Assembly: GCF_014697585.1 (NCBI RefSeq)
Contig: NZ_JACJSB010000044.1
Coordinates: 1 to 32,039 of the forward strand
Reading direction: 5' to 3'
DNA length: 32,039 bases
Source of the DNA: Dolichospermum sp. FACHB-1091
Lineage (GTDB): Bacteria; Cyanobacteriota; Cyanobacteriia; Cyanobacteriales; Nostocaceae
A program made the position numbers and the translations under genes. This document shows positions 25,648 to 32,039 of this stretch, piece after piece. The notes under the pieces are model-generated. The model was given only the letters and a program-made list of their open reading frames with translations. It did not search any database and was not told the origin of the DNA. Numbering within the stretch: the stretch's first letter is position 1; the number at the start of each line of letters is the position of its first letter.

Positions 25648-26697
25648 GTGAACCCTTCTATCAACACTCCAGCCCAAACTCAAAACCGCAAAGCAGATCA
25701 TATCCGTATCTGTTTAGAAGATAATGTTGAATGTTCAGAAATCACGACGGGTTTAGAAAAGTATCGCTTTACTCATGTTTGCTTACCAGAACTTAATGAT
25801 AAAGATATTAATCTGAGTACGAATTTTCTGGGAAAATATCTAAATGCACCGTTATTAATTTCCTCTATGACTGGGGGAACAGAACAAGCGGGAATTATTA
25901 ACCGTCGTCTTGCAGAAGTAGCTCAAAAATACAAGTTAGCAATGGGTGTAGGGTCTGTGCGGGTGGCGGTGGAAAAACCTCAAGTTGCTGATACTTTCGC
26001 TGTGCGTAAGTACGCGCCTGATATTCTCCTGTTTGCTAATTTAGGGGCGGTACAGCTTAATTATGAATATGGCCTTGATGAATGTTTGCGAATTATTGAT
26101 TTAACAGCGGCTGATGCCCTAATTCTACATATTAATCCTTTACAGGAGTTTATTCAACCCAGGGGTGATACTAATTTTAAGGGATTGCTTGACAAAATTG
26201 CCAAATTATGCAGTAAATTACCTGTCCCCGTAATTGCGAAGGAAGTAGGTAATGGAATTTCGGCGACAATGGCGGAAAAACTGATAGCTGTGGGAGTCAC
26301 AGCCATTGATGTTGCGGGTGCGGGTGGTACTTCCTGGGCTTTGGTGGAAAGCGAAAGGGCGGAAACGTCCTTACAACGGCGTTTGGGGCGAACATTTGGG
26401 GATTGGGGTATACCCACGGCAGATTGTATCACCAGTATTCGGGACTATGATCCCCATATTCCTTTAATTGCTTCTGGGGGTTTGCGTCATGGGTTAGATG
26501 TAGCTAAAGTCATCGCTCTGGGGGCTGATATCGCTGGTTTAGCAATGCCCTTCCTCAAGGCAGCGGCAACATCGGAGGCCGCTGTGATAGAATTAACGGA
26601 GGTATTAATTGCGGAAATAACTACTGTGTTATTTTGTACTGGTAATAAAGATTTGTATAAATTAAAGCAATCACACAGTTTACAGCGGATAAAATAG
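25648..26697 (+). CDS. fni: Isopentenyl-diphosphate delta-isomerase, type 2 (FMN-dependent)
   Basis: A 349-residue type 2 IPP isomerase that interconverts IPP and DMAPP using reduced FMN. The visible signatures are [51 protein letters not shown] (substrate and metal site), [31 protein letters not shown] and [13 protein letters not shown]. The start is a GTG at 25648, giving the expected N-terminus and length. With ispG in the same window, two steps of isoprenoid supply are represented, though 7.5 kb apart and not in an operon. Confidence 0.95.
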   Translation: MNPSINTPAQTQNRKADHIRICLEDNVECSEITTGLEKYRFTHVCLPELNDKDINLSTNFLGKYLNAPLLISSMTGGTEQAGIINRRLAEVAQKYKLAMGVGSVRVAVEKPQVADTFAVRKYAPDILLFANLGAVQLNYEYGLDECLRIIDLTAADALILHINPLQEFIQPRGDTNFKGLLDKIAKLCSKLPVPVIAKEVGNGISATMAEKLIAVGVTAIDVAGAGGTSWALVESERAETSLQRRLGRTFGDWGIPTADCITSIRDYDPHIPLIASGGLRHGLDVAKVIALGADIAGLAMPFLKAAATSEAAVIELTEVLIAEITTVLFCTGNKDLYKLKQSHSLQRIK

Positions 26698-26770
26698 CAA
26701 GATGATTGTTACCACTGACAACGGATAAGTGGTAACAGACCGATAACTAATAACTAATAAGTAATAACCC

Positions 26771-28588
26771 ATGAATAACTTTATTAAACAAACCTTAGCA
26801 AGTTTAATTGGCAATTTACTGGGACTGACGATTTTTTCTGGACTCAGTACATTAGGATTTTTGCTGATATTAATTGCGGTTGCTAGTTCCCAAAATTCAG
26901 GACCAACAGTCAAAGATAAGTCAGTGTTAGTATTTGACTTGTCTTTGAAAATCACTGATAGTGAATCTAATTCTAGTGAATTATTACAAAAAACTCTCAG
27001 TGGTGTTAATGAAAATAGTATTACACTCCGTAAAGTTGTGGAGACTTTAGACAAAGCAGGACGTGATCAACGTATTGTGGGTATTTATATAGATGGAACT
27101 AATGCTAATAGTGGGGTTGGTTATGCTTCCTTGAGAGAAATTCGTCAAGCGCTGGAAAGATTCCGTCAAACAGGTAAAAAAATTATTGCCTATAGTACAG
27201 ACTGGAATGAAAGAGAATATTATCTAAGTTCCGTAGCGAATCAAATCGTAGTTAATCCCATGGGGGCAATGGAAATGAACGGTTTAAGTTCGCAACCAAT
27301 GTTTTTAGCGGGAGCATTACAAAAGTACGGTATTGGCGTGCAGATTGTGCGTGTAGGTAAATTTAAGGGTGCTGTAGAACCTTTGATTCTGGATAAACTC
27401 AGCCCAGAAAATCGGGAACAAACTCAAAAATTGTTAGATGATATTTGGGGAGAATGGCGGAGAGCCGTAGGTAAAAGCCGAAATATACAGCCGCAAAAGT
27501 TACAAGCGATCGCTAATAATCAACCAATTTTAGAAGCCACAGCAGCACAAGCAAATGGTTTAGTAGACAAGACTGCTTATCAAGATCAAGTATTCACAGA
27601 TTTGAAAAAATTAACTGGTCAGCAAGAAAAAGATAAAACATTCACAAAAATTAATTTGGGTGATTATGCAGAAGTTCCAGGAGAATCTGTAGATTCAGAT
27701 CATAAAATTGCTGTTGTTTATGCAGAAGGAGAAATAGTCAATGGTAGTGGTAACGATGGAGAAATTGGGGGCGATCGCTTTGCTAAAATATTCACTAAAA
27801 TCAGGGAAAATAGTCAAATAAAAGCTGTAGTTTTGCGAATTAATAGCCCTGGTGGTAGTGCTACCGCAGCGGAAATCATGCAGAGAGAAATCAAACTAAC
27901 TCGTCAAATTAAACCTGTGATTGTTTCCATGGGAGATGTAGCTGCTTCTGGTGGTTATTGGATTGCTAGTGACTCCAACCGAATTTTTGCAGAACCTAAC
28001 ACTATTACAGGTTCTATTGGCGTATTTGGCGTATTATTTAATGGTCAAAAATTGGGTAATAATAATGGCATTACTTGGGATACTGTAAAAACATCCGAAT
28101 ATGCAGATCAACAAACTATTTCCCGTCCTAAATCAGCCCAAGAATTAGAAGTTTACCAACGCAGTGTTGACCGTATTTATAATTTATTTTTGCAGAAAGT
28201 TTCCCAAGGAAGAAAACTACCAACTGCAAAAGTCGCAGAAATTGCTCAAGGAAGAGTTTGGTCAGGAACAGCAGCGAAAGAAATCGGGTTAGTTGATGAA
28301 ATTGGTGGGTTAAATGTAGCCATCGAATATGCAGCTAAACAAGCAAAATTAGGTAATAATTGGGAATTACAAGAATATCCCCAAGTCGGTAGCTGGGGAG
28401 AAAGATTTTTTGGGAAAAAGTTAGATGAAACAAAAGCCAAATTAGGAATAGAAAAAACTGAAATTAAAATCAATAACCCGTTAATAAATGAGTTGGGAAA
28501 ATTTCAACAAGAAATCAAGATTTTACAAACAATGAATGATCCGCAAGGGATTTATACCCGCTTACCTGTGAACTTAAAAATTGAATAG
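26771..28588 (+). CDS. sppA: Signal peptide peptidase SppA (protease IV), 67K type
   Basis: A 605-residue S49 serine protease anchored by an N-terminal membrane helix (about residues 15-40), degrading cleaved signal peptides; in cyanobacteria SppA has been linked to light acclimation and antenna turnover. It has two tandem S49 domains. The general-base Lys fits K199 in RVGKFKGAVEP, and the nucleophile fits S393 in GDVAASGGYWIAS. The RINSPGGSATAAE stretch (356-368) is the typical crossover. Full length matches the long two-domain form. It lies 73 bases after fni, with a spacer of repeated 'aataact' words. Confidence 0.96.
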   Translation: MNNFIKQTLASLIGNLLGLTIFSGLSTLGFLLILIAVASSQNSGPTVKDKSVLVFDLSLKITDSESNSSELLQKTLSGVNENSITLRKVVETLDKAGRDQRIVGIYIDGTNANSGVGYASLREIRQALERFRQTGKKIIAYSTDWNEREYYLSSVANQIVVNPMGAMEMNGLSSQPMFLAGALQKYGIGVQIVRVGKFKGAVEPLILDKLSPENREQTQKLLDDIWGEWRRAVGKSRNIQPQKLQAIANNQPILEATAAQANGLVDKTAYQDQVFTDLKKLTGQQEKDKTFTKINLGDYAEVPGESVDSDHKIAVVYAEGEIVNGSGNDGEIGGDRFAKIFTKIRENSQIKAVVLRINSPGGSATAAEIMQREIKLTRQIKPVIVSMGDVAASGGYWIASDSNRIFAEPNTITGSIGVFGVLFNGQKLGNNNGITWDTVKTSEYADQQTISRPKSAQELEVYQRSVDRIYNLFLQKVSQGRKLPTAKVAEIAQGRVWSGTAAKEIGLVDEIGGLNVAIEYAAKQAKLGNNWELQEYPQVGSWGERFFGKKLDETKAKLGIEKTEIKINNPLINELGKFQQEIKILQTMNDPQGIYTRLPVNLKIE

Positions 28589-28643
28589 GAGATAGGGGAA
28601 GAATATTTTACTTTGTTCTAAATTCCTGTATACAGCAGTACAG

Positions 28644-28677
28644 AATTTGGACATAGGTTCAACTCCCATAAGCTCCA
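28644..28677 (+). pseudogene. Fragment resembling the 3' end of tmRNA (ssrA)
   Basis: The stretch contains GGACATAGGTTCAACTCCCA followed by TAAGCTCCA, the layout of the T-arm and acceptor 3' strand of a cyanobacterial tmRNA (GGTTCAACTCC loop, AGCTCC acceptor, no encoded CCA). The T-stem has one mismatch (ATAGG against CCCAT). Only 55 bases separate it from sppA, so the rest of the roughly 400-base RNA is not here. tmRNA 3' ends are common integration sites, so this could be an attachment-site relic. Confidence 0.45.
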
Positions 28678-28760
28678 TTTTCAATTTTCAATAATTAGGG
28701 CTTGCTGAACATCTAAAGCAAGTAGTAAAGGATAAATAAAATCCGCTTTAATATCTTACG

Positions 28761-28791
28761 TGGTATGCAGTAAATAATTTAATGCTTTATA
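28761..28791 (+). mobile_element. 31-bp scrap of IS701 transposase gene
   Basis: Matches 18991-19021 at 28 of 31 positions and reads WYAVNNLMLY, the same part of the IS701 transposase without the nonsense mutation found in the other copy. Both edges are abrupt. Confidence 0.6.
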
Positions 28792-29106
28792 AAGTTGGGT
28801 TTCATTTTCTTCTCTCCTTCTCTCTTCCTTTGCGCCTCCGCGCCTCTGCGTGAGAAAAAAACATAAAATTACTTAACATTTATTAATAAAATTGCCCAAA
28901 CAACAATGAGACAATATAGCTGACTCTTCTCAACCGAAAGGAGCGTTAGCGATGTTACTAACACCAACTTACTTAAATATAAAACCTCTCTTTAAACTTC
29001 TACCCTACAAGGAAAGGGGTCAGTAGGTTAGGTTTTTCTTGTATTTTTTCGCCTTGTATTTTTTTGCGGCGCTGACATACTGAATAAGTTTCCCATAAAT
29101 CTAAAA

Positions 29107-29949
29107 TTATTGTCTCAATTCTTCAATATTCTTCTTTGTTTGTTGATACAAGTCCTTATTCCCTTCCTTGTCAAAGATAGCTGCTGCCCGTTGTAGGTCT
29201 TTTAATGCCCCTCGTTTATCTCCAATCGCAGCATAGGCATTACCGCGATTATTAAAAGCAGATCCAAGATTAGGATTAATACGAATTGCTTCATTATAAT
29301 CTTCTATTGCTTTTTGCTGTTCTCCTCTGTCTGCGTAGGCATTTCCCCGATTGTTATAAGCTACAGCATATTCTTGATTGATCCGAATCGCTTGAGTATA
29401 ATCCTCTAACGCCCCATTTTTATCCCCTTGGTTGGCACGAGCATTACCTCGATTATTGTAACCTTCGGCATATTTAGGCTTAAGGCTAATAGCTTGATTA
29501 TAATCCGCGATCGCTCTTCTATAATCTCCAATAGATGAAAAAGCATTACCACGATTATTGTAAGCTTCCGCATCATTGGGATTTAAACGTAATACTTGAT
29601 TATAATCTGCGATCGCGCCCTCTTTATTACCAGTATCAAAATAAACTAATCCTCGACCTTTAAATGCTGGTGCATATTCAGGATTAAGTTTAATTGATGT
29701 ACTATAAGCAGCAATGGCGGCTTGATAATTACCTTTAAAATGTTGAGTTTGTCCCTGAACATAAAATTCTGCATATTTGGATGTTTTTCCTATCTTTGGG
29801 TTTGGGGCAGTTGCTGATCTTTCTGTCACTAAAATATCTTGATTATTACTACAAGAAATGCAAATTATCCCACTAAAAATGGTAAGCATTGCTATAGTAA
29901 ATGCTTGGTTTATCTGTCGCTGTTTATGTGTCAATAACTGCCATTTCAT
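29107..29949 (-). CDS. TPR-repeat protein with N-terminal membrane/lipoprotein-like signal
   Basis: A 280-residue protein. Residues 15-35 (AFTIAMLTIFSGIICISC) form a hydrophobic export signal ending in a Cys. The lipobox (C-I-S before C33) is weak, so it is either a lipoprotein or is simply anchored. About six TPRs follow (from residue 60) with the consensus AYNNRGNA...GD...AI.DYNQAI.(I/L)NP, then a short charged end. It would act as a periplasmic or membrane-side protein-protein adaptor. The truncated gene at 467-887 encodes the same type of repeats. It is transcribed alone; HIP1 sites occur inside it. Confidence 0.85.
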   Translation of the reverse strand: MKWQLLTHKQRQINQAFTIAMLTIFSGIICISCSNNQDILVTERSATAPNPKIGKTSKYAEFYVQGQTQHFKGNYQAAIAAYSTSIKLNPEYAPAFKGRGLVYFDTGNKEGAIADYNQVLRLNPNDAEAYNNRGNAFSSIGDYRRAIADYNQAISLKPKYAEGYNNRGNARANQGDKNGALEDYTQAIRINQEYAVAYNNRGNAYADRGEQQKAIEDYNEAIRINPNLGSAFNNRGNAYAAIGDKRGALKDLQRAAAIFDKEGNKDLYQQTKKNIEELRQ

Positions 29950-30731
29950 AATTTACGATAAATCGCCATTATACTTGGAGTAAATCATTTACTAAATTGC
30001 TTACTTACTTCTGCAATATTTTAGCTTTTTGATGAAATGAAATCTAAATGATCAGATTTCCTCACCTGATCTTCATTTGGTAAATAATTTTATTCAGCTA
30101 ATTACCCGATCTTAATAAATATTGACAATAATATCCTTTATATCTACTATTTACATTATTACTAAACTATCCCTGATAATTCTGTCAATTTCATTAGCAT
30201 TTTTAGAAAAAATTTCATACCAGTACAAGTATTTATATTTGAATATTAATCCTCCTCACATTCTTGATTTTTAGGGTTTATTTTCCCATAGGTATTTTTA
30301 TCAATATTTACTCTCAAATTCTTCCGAATATCTTAGGTTAAAATAATTGTAAGATATTAATCAATCCCTTGATTTTTTACCAAATCTACCAATTCTTGAA
30401 ACTTAGTCTTGACAGTTTTTCATAGCTAGTTAGTTTACAGAATAATGTTTCCAAAATATTTTGTGACTAATAATGCACAGCAAGTGCTACCCATGATTAT
30501 AATGACTTTTGTTAATAACTTCTGCCAATGTGCCAAAATACCCCTTTTCATCACATTTAACGGTAATTTTCAGCCAAATAGGGAAATTATTTCTCTACCT
30601 TATTCGGTAAAATGGTTTCAAAACAGCTAATTATAAAATTTTCCATTAAAAAGCTCAGGAATAAACACCTGAGCTAATGGTAAACCTAATTATCCTAGAG
30701 GGGATATTTTTCTAACCGAACTCTATAGATA
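29950..30731. other. AT-rich intergenic region, no convincing gene
   Basis: Mostly AT-rich sequence of about 780 bases. A 61-codon frame at 30445-30630 (MFPKYFVTNN start) has a TTGACA-like box about 35 bases upstream but no ribosome site and an unremarkable composition; I do not call it a gene. The right end holds the terminator of the RNA-binding protein gene. Confidence 0.5.
30648..30675 (-). terminator. Rho-independent terminator of the RRM protein gene
   Basis: On the minus strand, AGCTCAGG (30675-30668) and CCTGAGCT (30659-30652) form a perfect 8-bp stem with an 8-base loop, followed by TTTTT. It lies 57 bases after the stop codon. Confidence 0.88.
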
Positions 30732-31016
30732 CTAGTAGCGATTACGACCACCACCGCCAAAAGAACCACGATCTTCTTTGGGTTTAGCCTTGTTTACTTT
30801 CAAGTTACGTCCCATCCATTCAGCAGCATCAAGAGCTTCAATGGCTCCTGTTTCTTCTGCATCTGTACCCATTTCTACAAAAGCGAAACCACGAACCCTA
30901 CCTGTTTCTCGGTCGGTAGGTATTTGGACACGCTTTACAGTGCCATACTCTGCAAAGACTTGATTTAAACCCTGTTCTGTAACTTCATAAGAAAGGTTAC
31001 CTACATAAATTGACAT
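30732..31016 (-). CDS. Glycine-rich RRM RNA-binding protein (cyanobacterial Rbp)
   Basis: A 94-residue single-RRM protein. RNP2 is IYVGNL (3-8), RNP1 is RGFAFVEM (42-49), and the C-terminal tail GSFGGGGRNRY is the short glycine-rich end seen in cold-inducible Rbp proteins of Anabaena. It binds single-stranded RNA and probably aids mRNA stability, translation or localisation at low temperature. GGAG sits seven bases before the ATG. The leader upstream is long and may carry regulation. It is monocistronic, with a clear intrinsic terminator. Confidence 0.95.
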   Translation of the reverse strand: MSIYVGNLSYEVTEQGLNQVFAEYGTVKRVQIPTDRETGRVRGFAFVEMGTDAEETGAIEALDAAEWMGRNLKVNKAKPKEDRGSFGGGGRNRY

Positions 31017-31343
31017 AGACCGTCTCCAAAATCATAAAAGTGTAGAGATTTAGACTTCGGATCAGAGTCTGTAAATACCAAAGGGGAAAAGCCTATCAAT
31101 ACTAAAAACAAACGTGGTACACCGAAATTACTTCTCAATTTCTATTATCACATAAAAAATGGATATTTAACCAAGAAAATTAAAAAAATTTATCAAATAT
31201 TTTTGGCTCTTCACAATTAGCGATCGCAGTATAAGATATTCTGAGCGTTCTCTGATATTTTAATGAATTTAGAGCCACAATAACCATCTATTTTCGTTAT
31301 TTTTAGCAGTTTAGGCTACAGGCTAAATTTTAGGTTTTTGTTC
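31017..31343. promoter_or_regulatory. Divergent intergenic region: 5' leader of the Rbp gene and upstream of the SRPBCC gene
   Basis: On the Rbp side a pyrimidine/purine-patterned leader includes AGACT...AGTCT (about 31051-31069), which could form a small hairpin; long leaders regulate rbp genes in Anabaena by temperature. A HIP1 octamer lies near 31220. I could not fix a promoter by eye. Confidence 0.3.
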
Positions 31344-31790
31344 ATGTTGCACTTTAAACATTCCTCAATCATTAACGCACCAGTAGAAGTAGTTTGGAAA
31401 TTTCATGAAAGGCCAGACATAATACAATTACTCACCCCTCCTTGGCAACCTGTACAAGTAGTCAGACGTGAGGGAGGACTAGAAGCCGGTGCAATTACAG
31501 AATTTCGTCTTTTTCTGGGCATTTTACCCTTAACTTGGTTAGCACGTCACACAGACTATGAAAAATATCGTCTGTTTAGCGATCAACAAATATCTGGACC
31601 TTTTGAGTCCTGGATACATCGTCACGAATTTACGGAAGAAAATGGCAAAACTAGATTAACTGATCATATTACCTATGCCATGCCTGGGGGTAATGGAGTG
31701 GAATTTATGAGTGGTTGGTTAGTACAAGCACAGTTAGAAGTCATGTTTCGCTATCGTCATTATATAACTAAACGCGAATGTGAAAAGTGA
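31344..31790 (+). CDS. SRPBCC-fold (polyketide cyclase/START-like) protein
   Basis: A 148-residue protein of the SRPBCC ligand-binding superfamily: N-terminal strand HFKHSSIINAPVEVVWKFHERPD, a central FESWIHRHEFTEENGKTRLTDHITYAMPGG hairpin in two parts, and a long C-terminal helix (GWLVQAQLEVMFRYRHYITKR). The fold binds hydrophobic ligands in a cavity. The ligand here is unknown; cyanobacterial relatives are annotated as cell-division inhibitor-like or cyclase/dehydrase proteins. The ATG at 31344 is chosen over the TTG two codons earlier. No good ribosome site is present. It is convergent with psbA across a shared terminator. Confidence 0.85.
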   Translation: MLHFKHSSIINAPVEVVWKFHERPDIIQLLTPPWQPVQVVRREGGLEAGAITEFRLFLGILPLTWLARHTDYEKYRLFSDQQISGPFESWIHRHEFTEENGKTRLTDHITYAMPGGNGVEFMSGWLVQAQLEVMFRYRHYITKRECEK

Positions 31791-31794
31791 ACAC

Positions 31795-31828
31795 AAAAAA
31801 ACGCTCTCCGCTAGGAGAGCGTTTTTTA
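31795..31828. terminator. Bidirectional intrinsic terminator between the SRPBCC gene and psbA
   Basis: ACGCTCTCC (31801-31809) pairs with GGAGAGCGT (31814-31822) around a GCTA loop, flanked by A6 on the left and T6 on the right, so it works on both strands. It lies 5 bases after the SRPBCC stop and 20 bases beyond the psbA stop. Confidence 0.93.
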
Positions 31829-31847
31829 TTTAACTAGACTCTAGTTA

Positions 31848-32039
<192 letters not shown>

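Larger units (their letters stand above)
28589..29106. other. Relic-rich intergenic region
   Basis: This 518-base gap has no supported gene. It holds a tmRNA 3'-end-like fragment (28644-28677), a 31-base IS701 scrap (28761-28791), a 'cgcctctgcgtgag' repeat (28797-28852) and a possible 24-codon frame at 28952 after AAAGGAG that is too short to call. The string agggcttgctgaa near 28698 resembles ends of some cyanobacterial insertion sequences. Confidence 0.5.

Noticed and set aside
28952-29026. 24-codon frame after AAAGGAG near 28952
   Set aside because: Too short and low in information; the ggagcgttagcg string is a common dispersed word in these genomes.
30445-30630. 61-codon frame beginning MFPKYF, the same six residues as in the IS1634 protein
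   Set aside because: Similarity stops after about eight residues, there is no ribosome site, and the composition is that of intergenic DNA.

Overview
The window looks like a chromosomal segment of a filamentous, probably heterocyst-forming cyanobacterium (Nostocales). It ends in psbA (photosystem II D1) and carries cyanobacterial housekeeping genes: dnaX, cobK/cbiJ, ispG, ruvX-DUF3727-yqeG, purE, type 2 IPP isomerase, sppA and an RRM-type RNA-binding protein. HIP1 octamers (GCGATCGC) are scattered through it, as are palindromic G/C-rich dispersed repeats and heptanucleotide tandem repeats of the kind known from Nostoc/Anabaena relatives. Base composition is AT-rich by eye, with one clear exception, the peroxidase gene.

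Layout. 1-1100: decayed DNA with the tail of an incoming reading frame, a PsbP-like gene remnant and a TPR gene cut by a dispersed repeat. 1123-3823: an overlapping XPB-like helicase and DUF790 (Bax1-type) nuclease pair. 4193-8023 (minus): a large secreted RTX animal-type haem peroxidase (peroxicin type) that looks foreign. 8279-10198 (minus): dnaX. 10330-14053: two tandem genes sharing an undescribed N-terminal domain; the second adds TPRs and a CHAT domain that stops halfway, next to a three-hairpin repeat. 14337-16626 (minus): precorrin-6A reductase, a membrane-anchored hypothetical protein and a MazF-type toxin-antitoxin pair. 16859-18085: ispG. 18242-19844: a heap of dead insertion sequences (IS630 ends and fragments enclosing IS1634 and IS701 pieces). 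20076-23236 (minus): yqeG, DUF3727, ruvX and a GNAT acetyltransferase, likely one unit. 23470-24968 (minus): a small unknown protein and nagA. 25053-28588: purE, fni and sppA. 28589-29106: relics including what looks like the 3' end of a tmRNA. 29107-29949 (minus): a TPR lipoprotein-like protein. 30732-31016 (minus): a cold-type RNA-binding protein. 31344-31790: an SRPBCC protein. 31848-32039 (minus): the 3' end of psbA, convergent with the SRPBCC gene across a shared terminator.

How the parts relate. ispG and fni both serve isoprenoid synthesis by the MEP route, and cobK serves cobamide synthesis. The helicase-nuclease pair is probably a DNA-processing module, because its archaeal counterparts form a complex. 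The least explained parts are the duplicated N-terminal domain in front of a TPR-CHAT protein and the giant peroxidase, which has a flagellin-hook-like insertion and altered active-site residues. The rest of the accessory content is mostly repeat-driven decay. Several genes have been cut or re-ended by small palindromic elements.
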